DNA from: Cyrtodaria siliqua | Lineage: Eukaryota > Mollusca > Bivalvia > Adapedonta > Hiatellidae | Length of the DNA: 64,000 bases | Assembly: GCA_037043455.1 (NCBI GenBank) | Contig: JAWPHD010000239.1 | Coordinates: 485,250-549,249, forward strand | Direction: 5' to 3' | Shown here: positions 36,501-47,598 of the stretch, piece after piece | How the letters are laid out: each line of letters opens with the position of its first letter | Position numbering within the stretch: position 1 is the stretch's first letter | Program-made: the position numbers and the translations under genes | The notes under the pieces: generated by a model | What the model saw: only the letters and a program-made list of their open reading frames with translations | What the model was told of the DNA's origin: nothing | Databases searched by the model: none

Positions 36501-39500
36501 GTTAGCCATGCAATTTCATGAGAACATTGTGATATTCAATTTTGATTCAGATTATGAGGCCCACCCAATAAAGCCTTTTTGTGTGCAGTAAAATAAATAA
36601 ATACACAACAGAAAGTTGTTCATTTAATGTTTTTTTATCATTATTGTTCAACAATAAAGAAATATCAGACAAGTTTTGTATTTAAACTAGCTAAATTATG
36701 AATATGCTTTTCTAAATTATTACAAAATTGGGTTTAGCTTTTCTTACCCAAGACAATATCTAATATAGCAATGTAACACAAAGAAAAAACTACAAGCTGG
36801 TCTCAATTTATATACCTGAGTTGATCGGTCATGGAGCATGCAGTCAGTAAATAAACAAGATTCTCATGCTTTTTCAATGACCAAGTAGCGATGGGAAATA
36901 TTAGGAAATATGTCTTTAAAGCAACGTAAGAAATATATTTTTTGAAGAATCATCTCGCTTATAAACCGATCCCCTCTGTGTTCCGATCTTTTACATTAAC
37001 ATGAGATGTTACCGGTATAAACTAGAGGAACAGAAAACGGGAATAAAACCGCTCACCTGCTGCACATATGCAGTTTTGCCAAATATCATACCGCACTGTA
37101 TGCATGTATTCTTATTTATCACATAATTTACGGTGAGGGGGTGGAATAACACTATTCTATATGTTCGATATACCACTAGTTATATAAGTATGCAAATACG
37201 CCTAGTATGCGCTGTCAAAAAAAATCGATAATGACTATTTTCGGTTTCGCGTGTTAAAGCGACAGGAACGATGCAATAAAAGTCGAAATGTGAGTTATGA
37301 TATAAATAGAATCTAACATTTGTTCTCACATTCATTATTGAATTTATTAAACTCGTGAGCAAAACTGATATAATGCTCGGCAAGAGTCTCGCATTATATC
37401 ATGTTGCCAACACGTTTAATAAATTCAGTAATGAATGAGTACTCATATAAGATCCTCTATATAAAAGGAGTCACATACAATTCTCATATAAACCATTCCG
37501 TATATTAATTATATAATAGGAGTGTCACATTTAATTTTGAAATGAAAATAAATTCATAAAAGTTTCATTTTTAAAATACAAACATTTTTATATATTTTTA
37601 TGGATTTTGATTTGTCAACTTATATATCATTCTCATAATGATGCTTATATATTTCTCATATAAATAGAGGATCTTATATGAGTGCATGTTTAATACTGAA
37701 TTTATTAAAATAGTTGGATAAAAGTATGTGATGCGAGGCTGTGCATGCAGCATCGTATTAATGTTATCCAACGGGTTTATTTTATCCAACGAGTTTAATA
37801 AATTCAATATTAAATAGGCATGTGAGATTCTATTTATTACACACTCCAAAAACGTCTTTAATCTTGTCTTGTCATACTCTTAACGGTTCTTGTTGCTTTG
37901 GCTTCTGCCAAGTCATTGAGTACTTGCTTTGTGGGTTTCTAGGCTTTTTGTAATATTATATACATATATACAAAATATAACATTATCATTTTTGTGTTTT
38001 ACTTATATTGCCTATTAATGCTGCCTTTCTGTTAGAGATTATAACCTGGCGAAGATATCTTTATTCACACTGTCCCGTTTTATTGGGATGACAATAGGGT
38101 AAATGTGAGGTTTGGTGCACCCATGAACCTGGTTTAAACCCCAAGCGTCCTTTTTTTGCCACTGACCGTTCCAAGGCGGTAGCCCTATTGTAAACCCTTC
38201 TGTGTTTGTGATGTCATATATTGCCTTTTATTCATCTTTAAATCTGTTCTTTGTTTATATGTGTGTTTGTGGTTGATTGTCGTCATTGAATGCTACTTTT
38301 CCTGTTCGATTTTTATATCTACTTTTATTACACTCCCACACTACAAGTTATGTGATAAACGGTATATATTATATACTGAGGGAAAAAAGTTTAGCAAGTT
38401 TTTGTTGCAACCTGGAAATAATACATTTTTGGTTGTAAAATCAAGAAACTACTGCCATAGACACAATATTTTATTAAACACTCATCAATAGCAGTCGAAC
38501 ATCCTTATTACCTAACGAATAAATGAACGTAGGGGCGTAAAGTCCCAAAATGTCAGTATATGTTGTATACAGTATTATTTCATCTAAAAAAACTTGCTAA
38601 ACTTTTTCCCCTCAGTATAAGAATCATTAACCGCTTCTTTTTTATAATTACATTAAAATAGGTATCACATGAGAATCGTAATTATAAGAAGCATATGCTA
38701 GATCTTATATTATTATATATACACTTTGACTTGAGTATTTCCTCAGATGCAAATATGGTTAGCAATTTAGATGATATTGGTAAACTAGGAAGTAGTCTCC
38801 ATATTATTTGAAGCTGTATATGAATGCCAAGGATAGTTCTGAAAAATTATGACTGACCTAAAGCTGACTATACGAAGATTAAGGATGGTTTAGGCAATGA
38901 GGATTGGGAAGAAGACTTCCGTAATTGTGATACACATCAGTGTTGGGATAAACTAAACAACTTATTAACAAGTCAGTCAGTGATTATTTCCTATAAAGTT
39001 CAAAAGAAAGAGAACAAACAAAAAGGTTTGGATAACTAGGAAAATTGTTCGTAACATAAGGAAAAAGAAAAGTCTATGGAGATGTTATAGATTTACTAGA
39101 GAACCGGATACATTCAATAGATCTAAAGAGCTTGAATCCCAAGTAAACATTCAAATACGTGAATCTGTGTTAAACTTTGAACGACGATTAGCTGAAAATG
39201 TGAAACGCAAGCAACAAGTTAAAGACACAAAAGTTAAAGTCACAAAAGTTAAAGACACAATCGGTCTTTTGGTAAAATAATGACGGTGAGATCTCTGCTG
39301 ATAGTCATTTGATGGCGGAAACTTTAAATACATGCTTTGCGTCTACATTTACGGGTGAAGATACAGATCATATTCCGGAGCATGAGCCCATCTATACAGG
39401 GTCTGCTGATGATCGACTTAATAACATGTGTATTACGGAAGACATTGTTAAGAAACAAATAGACAATTTTAAGTTAAACAAGTCTCCTGGTCCAGATAAA

Positions 39501-42500
39501 ATTGGATCGTCTTTTCTAAGTGAAGTGAGTTACTATGTAGTTAACTTTGTATTTTGTTTAATCTTAGTTTAAAGCTTTGACAAGTACCATGTGATTGGAG
39601 AATAGCTAATGTTACTCCCTATATTTAAGAGGGGATTAAAGTCTGACCATGCTAACTATAGACCTATAAGTTTAACTTCTCAAGTGTGTACAGTTTTTGA
39701 ACTCATATTGTGAACCATCTTGTTAAGTTTAATCGACAAATCACAGCATGGGTCTATGAAGGGGAAATCATGCCTCACAAACTGACTGAAATTTCTTGAT
39801 GAAATTACACAAGCCATATATGAAGGTAAACAGGTTGATGCTATTTACTTGGACTTCAGTAGGGCTTTTGATACTGTTCCTCACGAGAGGCTTATGCAGA
39901 ACATTAACAGCCATTGCATAGTTGGTCGAGTGGATTTGGATTTAGGAAAGGCTTAGTGGTAGGCAGCAGAAAGTAGTTTTGAATGGTGTCGAGTCTACAT
40001 CTGCATCGGTGTTAAGTGGCGTACCTCAGGGGTCTGTGCTTGGACCAGTTCTTTTATTTTTACATAACAATGGCATTGACTTGGTTGTCTCAAGTGGCAT
40101 CCAGAAATGTACCAATGATACTGAAATATATCGATCTGTCCATTCAGAGACAAATTATAAATCGTTGTAAAATAACAATCAATCGTTGTATGTGGTCTCA
40201 TGACTGGCAAATGGTATTTAATACAAAAAAGTGTACAGTTCTTTACTTTGGCTATACTAATCCAAATTACGCTTTTAAAATGTGCAGCTAACTGTTACAT
40301 AGTGTGTCTGAGGAAAAGGACTTGGGAGTAATTATCTCGAATGATCTAAAAGCTGCTAAACAATGTGTTTCAGCTGCTAAGAAAGCTAACAGGATATTGG
40401 GTATGATTAAAAGACACATAGGTGTTAGGGATGGAAATACTGTTGTTAAATTGTATAAGTCATTATTACGACCACATATGGACTACTGCGTGCCAGCTTG
40501 GTCTCCCGTCCGTGTTAAAGAAATCGAGCTACTTGAACAAATTAACATAGAGATACCAAACTTGTAACCGATATAGCGCACCTACCTTATATTGAGAGGT
40601 TGAAATGATTCAATCTAACAACGCTTGAACTTCGTCGACACAGAGGCGATATGATTGAAACTTTCAAAACATTAAGTGGCAAAGAAGGGATTGATCCTAA
40701 CGACCTTTTTGAATTAAGTATACATTTTTTTTAAATTGCGGCGTCCCGTTACATTGTCTTTATAACTTGCTTATTTGCAAATCATTATTATTAGTTATTG
40801 GGTTTGTTACTGAACCCCTAAAGAAATATGTGGGTCAGTAAGATGTATAGGGGGCGAGGCAATATATCGAGTTCCCCTTCTTTCTGTAGGGGGTCAGTAA
40901 CACACCCAATAACTGATTTATTGCATCGAGTACCTTTTTAAGGCAAACACCGATAGTTAACCCATTTTAATGGAGCGTTAACGTCATTGAGACGTTCGCG
41001 CAATTTGCCGTCATGACGTTGACGGTACAGTTTAAAAACATTATTAATTTACTTATTATGTTTGTTACTAACGCCTTAAAGAACTATTTGCAAATGATTT
41101 ACACTCTAATCGGAATCGGAATTGTAGTCCATATTGTTTTAGTGACCCTCTATGAAATCTACTGACCCACTATAGAATAATAGAGAGTCACCAGGTGACC
41201 GCTCTAATCCAATGAAATTCCTAGGATTTTGTGCGAGGTGCAATAATGCTAATTGGGTTCGGACCATATCTATAGTCTATTCAGTATTACAATTAACATT
41301 ACACTGTATATATACTCAGTTGCAAAAGAAAGTGTACACTTTGAATATTTTACTTTACATCCTATCCTCTTTATCAAGCGACAGTCCCTTAATGATTCAA
41401 CCTATTGAAAATGACAACATGATATTGGCAATGAAATGATAAAAACTTTGGTACCAAACATGGCATTTTCATTTTGGAATTTGTCAAATTAATTTCAATA
41501 AAACTTTATACAATTAAATCTAAACAAAACTCAGTGTACGCTTTCATTTGCAACTGAGTATATAATGCGCAAGATCAGCATACATATGATAACTACATAT
41601 TATTAAATTGATTTAGATGGCACGTGTATGTTGGTGGTATTTCTTCTCCAAGATCATCGAGCTTCTAGACACGGTAACATTGTTTTATTTTATATGACGA
41701 ACAGCCCTACTGACCTATTACCATTTCGCCAAAGTTGTCCTAAATGTCAAGTTCAATAATTAATAAAACACGTATTGTTCGGGGCGCTTGTTTCAGCCAA
41801 AGGTGTTTTCGACCTTAAGACAAAATTCAAATAGGACATCAATAAGATGAATATCATTGAAACAGACATTTTTAGAGGTAATAAAAAATACCTTACTTTT
41901 CAAAATCGGTTCAGAAATAAAAATTCCACATGCGAAAATAGTTTTTGATAGGACATTTTCACATTTTACATTTTTTTATAGAATGTTTACCCAAAAATGG
42001 ATTTAACGTGTTGGATAAATGTAAATTAAGACACTCAGAAAGTTTTATAACAAAATATTAGGGCAAACTGAAGTTATTTGAGATTTCATTTTATTTTGCT
42101 GCCCGAGCAGCAAGGAATTTACATGGAAAAAGACCCATCAGAAAATCATTTTTGCTGTAAAATATATATTTATTTCTTAACCGATTTTCAAAACTAAGGT
42201 ATTTTATTTACCACTAAAAATACCAGTTCTAATGATATATAATTGATGTACGTATTATTTAAATTGCTCAAGCTACTGCAGACAAACCTTTGGCTGAAAC
42301 AAGCGCCCCAAACAATAGTATGGAAATGTATTCAGTAAAACTTATTTTAAAGACTTGTTTTTAAACTACGTTTTAAATGCTTTTCTCAGCTTCTTAAATT
42401 CGCATTTCTAACAGCTCGTGTCGCCGACTTTTTAAAAAATATATTTTACCACATATATTGATTAATAAAAAACGAAGTTGGTGTAATTATATTATGTAAC

Positions 42501-45500
42501 TTTTGTCACTGACATTTGGTTCAATTGTTTCAGGCATTCTTAATCCTTCGTAAGAAAAAGGTCTTGTTCCTGCACACGTATCACCACAGTACGATGTTGC
42601 TCAACTGGTGGCTCGGCGTTAAGTTTGTTGCCGGTGGACAGTGTATGTGTACATTTAATGTTTCTAGTGAGATTACTTAAGGCTGTTTTTAGTTTTATTG
42701 AAGAAGAAAACACTTTATTTGCCTCGTCATAGGTCTATGGAGGTTCGAGGTCATCTTCCATAAACCTTACAAATGTACATACAACAATATTGCAATAAGT
42801 CTAAGAAAGCCCTTGAGCAAATCAATGAAATACATAAGCATTAAACTTTTTTTTCGTTTCTCGATCATAGGGGACGGTGTGAATATGTGTACTTATATCT
42901 AAAATACATCACTCACATAAGGTAAATAATGAGATTAAATGTTAATCAATCAAACAAAAATACCATTCTTCGTTGATTCTAATTAGTAAGGTATTATTGA
43001 TTTACTTCAGTGAAATATTTCCTAGATACCTGTCTATCGAACATACCGTGTTCCTGAAACTCGTTGTACACAGTCGTCAAATTTTCCCAGGTCTCTAGTT
43101 TTCCTAACTACCTTTATAAGACAGGCTACATATTATCGATATGTAACTACATATTATCGATATATAACGTCTAACATGGACATAGACAGGCTACATATTA
43201 TCGATATATAACGTCTAACATGGACATAGACAGGCTACATATTATCGATATATAACGTCTAACATGGACATAGACAGGCTACATATTATCGATATATAAC
43301 TACATATTATCGATATATAACTACATATTATCGATATATAACTACATATTATCGATATATAACGTCTAACATGGACATATGATAATTGTAACTAACCAAA
43401 CAAAGGCAGATATAAAACTATTTTACTTCCGCGACATCCGTGTTGTAAACACCTTTGTTTGCCTTGCACTTATTTATTCTTCACTATTTTATTATAAATT
43501 ACCTTTGATATTTCTATTTTGTTTTTCAGCCTGGTTTCTAGCAATGTTAAACACATTTGTACACATCATCATGTACTCATACTATGGTTTATCAGCACTC
43601 GGTCCTGGTGTACACAAGTATCTATGGTGGAAGAAATATCTCACCATGCTTCAGCTGGTACGTTAAACAAGTCTCAACGTTGTTTGGGGGTTGGGTTGGG
43701 ATGATGGTGTATAGGTGGGAGGAGGGTGGGCGCTGTTCCTAGCTATTCCCGATACTTTAGTATGCATATACTTAAGTGACCAAGCACGTTTATACAGGTA
43801 ATGTAACTGAAGTATAGGCCAGCACTAGAGGTAAACTGTCCAACAAACAAAAAGTATAAACTGATTTTATACATTTTGTGACCTATATTTGCGTATCAGT
43901 TCATCTTACTTTTCTTATAATGTCATTGAGACCTTGCTTGTTTTATAAGCAAGACATGATTCTTTACAGAATGTATTACCGAGTAATTCCAACGCAACAA
44001 CATTGAACAGTATAATGGTTACCGCCATTACAATGATGGAAGACACAACATCAACGATTCAAAAAAGCGAAAAGAATTTTCTTTGGGCGTAAAATAGGAA
44101 AGTAAATAATAGTAAATGCTTGTTCGTATGAAGAAAACATACAAACTTGGGGAGCAATGTTATTATCTTTTTTGTTTTTAAAACAAAATATTACATTTCT
44201 GCCTGTAATTCCGAGTTGTATTACCCTTGGGAAATAAATCCCTAGGGAAATTATAAGATTTTGCCGGAAGTACTTTTTTATTTACATTCTTGTGACAGTT
44301 GTGGTGTATTTTTGCGAAGTTCGAAAGTAAGGCAAAGTAGAGTCCTAGTGAATCCAGTAATATGTATTAAAGGCACATTCTTGGGAATTATATTCCGTAA
44401 TACGAAAACATGGTTGATTAACCTCTATTTATTTAAAAAATAAAAATCAGTTATTATCAAAGTTCCGTTTCTGAAAACTTAGTTTTGGGTATAAATGTAA
44501 GTGTACTTTTGTAAATCCAGGAAAACGTGGGTAGTCTGCTTCTACCACAAAAAATTCGAACGTCATATATAGCCTAAAATGTGCTGAAAATGACGTTAAA
44601 CAGCATTCAACCAACCCGTCGTTTTTGTAAACAAAGAACTCATTTATATTTTACCATATGACCGGAGTCAGAATTTGATTGGATCCAGCACGCAATTAGC
44701 TCGCAACAGTTATGTGTTTGCCTGCAATTTATCGGCTCTTATTCGCCATCCATCTCGAAGTTTTCCTTTTCGAGCAATACCTAACTGGTTTACGCTCGCG
44801 ACTGCGTGTTGCTAATCCCGTTTGGGGCATTCAAATATCGATTCACAGCCTTGACCCAAAGAAAGATACGCTGGGACTCATCTGCGCCATACTTTGTAAT
44901 ATATCATATATTCAGTTAATTTTAGTCTCGATGAATAGAGCCAGTATTGGCCAACAGTTGACATATGTATTGCATTGCAGTTTTACTCTATAATATATTA
45001 TGTATTTAACCCTTTCGCTGCCACAGTCGAAGAAATTGATTTTTGCGACCAATGTACACCCATATCAACCTGTCCATAATGTGCATACTGATCAGGGTTT
45101 ACACTGTACCCACTCGGTAAGAACGTTTTCCATAACACTTTATATCAGGGAGTAAATATACGTATACTTACTCCCTGTTTATATACAAAATATTACGGGA
45201 AGGTTTGAATTTAAATTTTAGCAGACGACATTTAAAATTTGGAGGCGAAAGGGTTAAACGCTGAATAGATTCGTCGCGATCTCTGATACCGATCTCTGCC
45301 GACTAATACCGATCTCTGCCGATTAATACCGATCTCTGCCGACTAATACCGATCTCTGATACCGATCTCTGCTGACTAATACCGATCTCTGCCGACTAAT
45401 ACCGATCTCTGATACCGATCTCTGCCGACTAATACCGATCTCTGATACCGATATCTGCTGACTTATACCGATCTCTGCCGACTAATACCGATCTCTGCCG

Positions 45501-46748
45501 ACTAATACCGATCTCTGATACCGATCTCTGCTGACTAATACCGATCATTTCGCATTAATAATGCAACCTTTTCATGATAACATTGCAACAATGGTTGTAC
45601 TTTTTACACTGATTTATATATTATTTCAGTCAGCCGAAGGATACATGAGTTGCCTCTTTATTTGTCCCGGGTCTTGTTTACTTTCGCAACGCAATATTAT
45701 AATAGTCTTGCATCTTCGACGTTTGAATGTTTTTTTTATTATGGTATTTTTGACCAACCACATTTAGTTCGTCGATATAATGATGAAGTTTCCCTCTTTG
45801 TTTATTTATTAATGTCCTGCTGTTTTGTATATCTTGGATAGACGTCTTTATCAGCCAATCAGAAACGATACCAGAATCTCTATTTAAAGAGTTAACTAAA
45901 ATATTCAAAAACACTCCTTTTAATATATATACCAACAATACGAACTTTGTATTTTCAAATCTTTACATTAACTTATACAATCGCGGAACACAACGAAGTG
46001 TGACATATTATAAGTTTGGTGATTTTGTTTATTGAGCAACATTTTGTCTGATACTCACCCGATTTTATTTCAGTAAAATGCAACGGGAATACGCCATAGT
46101 TCAATACCTTATACTAAATTCATAACTTTCACATCGGTTAACTTCCGGTAGGTTGAGATATTCAGTAGATGACAATAAAGGGGTTTACTCGGACTTTCTC
46201 CTCAATCTCTATATGAAAAATGGAAATATTAGACCATGATTTAAATTAAATTTATCCATATTGGTGTTTTAAAAACAGACAACACCAAAAGAAGATACAT
46301 AGATGTACTAAAAAAATTAAGTTTTTAATATAATTACCACTACAAACTAGTTTTATAAAGAGCTAAAGTCAGTTGAGCACCAGCGATAAACACTGAGTTT
46401 ATCCCCAACCAGAATGTGGAGTCTTTTATTTTATTGATCACTGATTGGTCAAATTATTTTGATGATGTCATTTGAAAGCCTAGAATTCACTTCCGTGTCA
46501 TCAAAAGTTTAAATGTTTAAATGTTCTGGTGGGTCTGTAATACTATGTATCACATTTGTCTTGTCTATTTTCAGAGTCAATTTATATTGGTGATTGTTCA
46601 TACCAGTATAAACCTTTTCTTTACGGACTGTCCTTTTCCAATGGGGTTTAACTACGCTGTGGCCGTGTATGCAGTCTCGCTGGTATTCTTGTTTGGCAAC
46701 TTTTATGTCAACACGTACAGACAGGATAAAATACAGAAGAGTAAATAA
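27497..46748 (+). CDS. ELOVL4-like: ELOVL4-like very-long-chain fatty-acid elongase, 7 coding exons
   Basis: Condensing enzyme (3-keto-acyl-CoA synthase) of the ER membrane that adds malonyl-CoA two-carbon units to long acyl-CoAs. Exons: 27497-27554, 35491-35678, 36360-36440, 41617-41673, 42534-42642, 43530-43657, 46575-46748. All join in phase at GT/AG sites, giving 264 residues, slightly short for the family (about 270-315). All four elongase motifs are present: KIIELLDT (121-128), the metal-binding HTYHH (142-146), [12 protein letters not shown] (172-183) and TMLQLSQ (203-209, across the exon 6/7 junction). [10 protein letters not shown] near the N terminus, VAGGQ, and TDCPFP near the C terminus favour ELOVL4 over ELOVL2/5. 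The C terminus is basic (QDKIQKSK) but not a perfect di-lysine ER signal. No frame damage was found. Confidence 0.93.
27552..34370. repeat. 27-bp minisatellite filling intron 1
   Basis: About 250 tandem copies of a 27-bp unit, GGAGGTAACGTATATTGT followed by ACTTATAAA. Variants are GGT/GAT before AACG, AAC/AAA at the core, and TTGT/TTCT/TTAT. Early copies (to about 28600) are divergent; the rest are nearly uniform, with higher-order 189-bp (7-unit) blocks, e.g. GAGGTAAAGTATATTGT at 29701 and 29890 and again at 30160 and 30349. The first degenerate unit overlaps the exon-1 donor. Two frames per unit lack stops, so long periodic frames (e.g. 33232-34425) exist without being genes. Confidence 0.95.
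34371..34784. other. intron 1, AT-rich, nothing recognised
   Basis: Poly-T-rich spacer between the 27-bp array and a SINE. Confidence 0.4.
34785..35040 (+). mobile_element. tRNA-derived SINE, family 2, copy 3
   Basis: Plus-strand orientation. A tRNA-like head (CTCGCCTCTCACCACTGCGG, then GGTTCGAATCCC) is followed by TCTTACGGATGGCGGGAGG, TACTGGTTCTACC, GTAGTCTGCCTCTACCAC, ACCGTCATATATGACC and a 3' end GTAAAACCCCATTCAAACC. It lies in intron 1. Confidence 0.75.
35225..35410 (-). mobile_element. tRNA-derived SINE, family 2, copy 4 (5' truncated)
   Basis: Minus-strand copy with GAATGGTGTTTTGCGTCA, TGACGGTCGATTTTTTCGTG, CCCGCCATCCGTAAGGATGG and CAAGTCGAACTCCCAGTTGG. The tRNA-like head is degraded beyond that point. 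It ends about 80 bp before exon 2. Confidence 0.7.
35491..35678 (+). CDS. ELOVL4-like: elongase coding exon 2
   Basis: Acceptor TACATTTCAG and donor GAG|GTAACA. It encodes residues 20-82, from [10 protein letters not shown] through the first two membrane segments (about 30-47 and 62-79) to SSYMFYE. The entry is phase 1 (completing GAC) and the exit phase 0. Confidence 0.93.
36060..36235. repeat. degenerate CTTTTTGTCCGC repeats (intron 2)
   Basis: Six to seven irregular copies of a TTTTTGTCCGC-type motif (also TGTCTGC, TTGCCTG, TGTACGC) within 175 bp. Spacing is uneven, so this is not a simple satellite. Function unknown. Confidence 0.5.
36296..36359 (+). repeat. duplicated acceptor and 5' part of exon 3
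   Basis: A 53-bp block (TGTTCTTTCAG plus 42 coding bases, 36296-36348) is repeated directly at 36349-36401 with two changes (TTCCTGGTG versus TTTCTAGTG). The upstream copy encodes [14 protein letters not shown] and then reads through the second acceptor to a TAG five codons later. Splicing to the first acceptor would therefore truncate the protein. Confidence 0.9.
36360..36440 (+). CDS. ELOVL4-like: elongase coding exon 3
   Basis: Acceptor TGTTCTTTCAG and donor AGA|GTAATT. It encodes residues 83-109, with [14 protein letters not shown] matching the family's GYSYxCQxVDYS segment. Both ends are phase 0. It was found by phase and homology because the exon is too short to stand out as an ORF. 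Confidence 0.9.
36441..37299. other. intron 3, first part, nothing recognised
   Basis: AT-rich, with no repeat or ORF of note. Confidence 0.4.
37300..37850. mobile_element. palindromic MITE in intron 3
   Basis: Inverted ends AATAGAATCTAACATTTG (left) and AATAGAATCTCACATGCC (right, reversed) continue into TTGAATTTATTAAACTCGT on both sides. Two large internal hairpins lie at 37331-37427 and about 37680-37840. Inner blocks ATAAGATCCTCTATAT and ATAGAGGATCTTATAT are inverted too. No coding capacity. Confidence 0.65.
37860..38335 (+). mobile_element. 3' tail of a Penelope-like element
   Basis: Plus-oriented copy of the tail seen reversed at 13431, 19165, 48780 and 52610. Landmarks are GCTTCTGCCAAGTCATTGAG, CACTGTCCCGTTTTATTGGG, AGGTTTGGTGCACCC, CCACTGACCGTTCCAAGGCG and TACTTTTCCTGTTCGATTTT. 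Only the 3' end is present, consistent with 5' truncation at insertion. Confidence 0.7.
38376..38615. mobile_element. Tc1/mariner-type MITE
   Basis: A 240-bp element with about 30-bp inverted ends (CTGAGGGAAAAAAGTTTAGC... against ...GCTAAACTTTTTCCCCTCAG) flanked by TA on both sides. No transposase. TA target duplication is characteristic of Tc1/mariner elements; assignment rests on ends and TA only. Confidence 0.75.
38800..40735 (+). pseudogene. broken LINE (CR1/Jockey-type RT) in intron 3
   Basis: A decayed non-LTR retrotransposon ORF2 across all three frames. In order: [21 protein letters not shown] (39026-39085), [12 protein letters not shown] and [14 protein letters not shown] (39309-39510), [13 protein letters not shown] (about 39650), [17 protein letters not shown] (39843-39893), [15 protein letters not shown] (40009-40055), [18 protein letters not shown] (40313-40365) and [20 protein letters not shown] (40450-40510). 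The usual FADD box reads CTND, so the catalytic site is lost as well as the frame. Confidence 0.85.
40736..41314. other. intron 3, last part, nothing recognised
   Basis: Two blocks with GGGTTTGTTACTGAACCCC and its reverse (GGGTCAGTAACACACCC) suggest another small inverted-repeat element around 40795-40912. No gene was seen. Confidence 0.4.
41315..41558. mobile_element. Tc1/mariner-type MITE
   Basis: A 244-bp element with inverted ends CTCAGTTGCAAAAGAAAG and CTTTCATTTGCAACTGAG, about 28 bp in all, flanked by TA. No transposase. It ends 58 bp before exon 4. Confidence 0.75.
41617..41673 (+). CDS. ELOVL4-like: elongase coding exon 4
   Basis: Acceptor TTGATTTAG and donor ACG|GTAACA, phase 0 at both ends. 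It encodes residues 110-128, [19 protein letters not shown], containing the family motif KxxExxDT. Confidence 0.92.
41775..42315. mobile_element. palindromic MITE in intron 4
   Basis: A 541-bp element with ends TTGTTCGGGGCGCTTGTTTC and the reverse of TTGTTTGGGGCGCTTGTTTC, flanked by TA. Inner blocks are inverted too (CCTTACTTTTCAAAATCGG and CCGATTTTCAAAACTAAGG), so the whole can fold back. No coding capacity. Confidence 0.75.
42534..42642 (+). CDS. ELOVL4-like: elongase coding exon 5 (catalytic HxxHH)
   Basis: Acceptor TTGTTTCAG and donor CAGT|GTATGT. It encodes residues 129-164, with [10 protein letters not shown] carrying the His box, followed by [12 protein letters not shown]. The donor after the extra T (phase 1) was chosen because it restores Gln-Ser-Trp-Phe with exon 6. 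The alternative donor two bases upstream breaks the frame. Confidence 0.93.
42643..43099. other. intron 5, first part, nothing recognised
   Basis: AT-rich, no recognised repeat or ORF. Confidence 0.4.
43100..43380. repeat. ACATATTATCGATATATAAC repeats (intron 5)
   Basis: A 20-22-bp core (ACATATTATCGATATATAAC) repeated about nine times, in part as a larger 60-bp block with GTCTAACATGGACATAGACA. The larger block occurs three to four times. Confidence 0.85.
43530..43657 (+). CDS. ELOVL4-like: elongase coding exon 6
   Basis: Acceptor GTTTTTCAG and donor CTG|GTACGT. It encodes residues 165-207, with [12 protein letters not shown] and [14 protein letters not shown]. The first codon is split with exon 5 and gives Ser where ELOVL4 proteins usually have Ala. 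Confidence 0.93.
43658..45259. other. intron 6, mostly unassigned, with a SINE remnant
   Basis: At about 44525-44620 a plus-strand SINE family 2 tail is seen (GTAGTCTGCTTCTACCAC, CGTCATATATAGCC, GACGTTAAACAGCATTCAACC). Elsewhere only chance frames were found. Confidence 0.45.
45260..45550. repeat. CCGATCTCTG minisatellite (intron 6)
   Basis: Irregular tandem mixture of two short units, CCGATCTCTGCCGACTAATA and CCGATCTCTGATA, with about 15 copies. Confidence 0.9.
45551..46574. other. intron 6, last part, nothing recognised
   Basis: AT-rich, no recognised gene or repeat. It ends in CTATTTTCAG, the acceptor of exon 7. Confidence 0.4.
46575..46748 (+). CDS. ELOVL4-like: elongase coding exon 7 and stop
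   Basis: Acceptor CTATTTTCAG, phase 0. It encodes residues 208-264, starting [10 protein letters not shown] and containing LFFTDCPFP and [14 protein letters not shown]. The stop is TAA. AATAAA at 46744-46749 overlaps the stop codon and is followed by a GT-rich stretch, so the 3' UTR could be very short. Confidence 0.93.
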   Translation, partial: SQFILVIVHTSINLFFTDCPFPMGFNYAVAVYAVSLVFLFGNFYVNTYRQDKIQKSK

Positions 46749-46974
46749 ATAACGCGCTGTAAACTCATGTGCTTCGTCTTTATTTATATTCTTTTTCCGT
46801 TGTCTATTATTTTGTTACCGTTTATCACAGCGTCTCCGTGATATCAATATTGTTTACATGTAACTGACAATGTGCTATACTAATTGATATCATTGAACAA
46901 AACAAAGTACTGAAAGCACCGAAAGGCGTAGGATGACCAGATGGATGCTGGTGGTGTAGGCAGACCACTCCTCC

Positions 46975-47250
46975 CCCATAACTCAAGAACAGATGGCGCT
47001 ACAAACTCGAAACTTGGCAGGAATATTTGTGTCATGGTATAGTTGTGCACCTCTGTGCACCTCTGTGCACCTCTCCTTTTGGATAGATTCGCATAAGAAA
47101 TGTGGTTGCCATGGTAACAAAACTCTAAAACTTGCTTGTCTTCGCGATAACTCAAGAACACCTGGTACTACAAACTCGAAACTTGGCAGGAATGTTTGTG
47201 TCATGGTCGTGGAAGGGGGACAAATATGTTTTACAAACATCTCTTGTTAA
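46975..47250. repeat. short interspersed repeat, two partial copies
   Basis: AACTCAAGAACA...CTACAAACTCGAAACTTGG and CAGGAATRTTTGTGTCATGG occur at 46980-47040 and again at 47150-47210, with a GTGCACCTCT triplicate between them. No coding signal. Confidence 0.6.
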
Positions 47251-47598
47251 CCTTTTTGGATTGTTCTGTAAACGAATCACTGCATAAACGGGAATTAATT
47301 TTTATTTTATTTTATTTTACCTGATGGTATATTAAAATGTAAATCACAGAATGAGAAATTAATCTTTATTTTGTAGACAAATAATTATCACATAATCATT
47401 ATAACAAATATCACGGAATCATTGAAAAGTCATCACTTAAGACAAAAAACATATCAATTCATAACATAATTTACCAAAAACGTCGTGAAACATCAAGTTA
47501 TGTTTTATAAACATGCCAGGTTCATATCGATGCAAAGACATTATGAATTCGACCTTTACAATTATAGATCGTATAATTAAGATTAAGATTGATATATA
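47251..47598. other. no feature recognised
   Basis: AT-rich sequence. Confidence 0.4.

Noticed and set aside
12586..37850. CRISPR arrays or other prokaryotic systems among the direct repeats and palindromes
   Set aside because: The DNA is eukaryotic (spliced gene, SINEs, LINEs). Repeats lack unique spacers of constant length and no cas genes are present.
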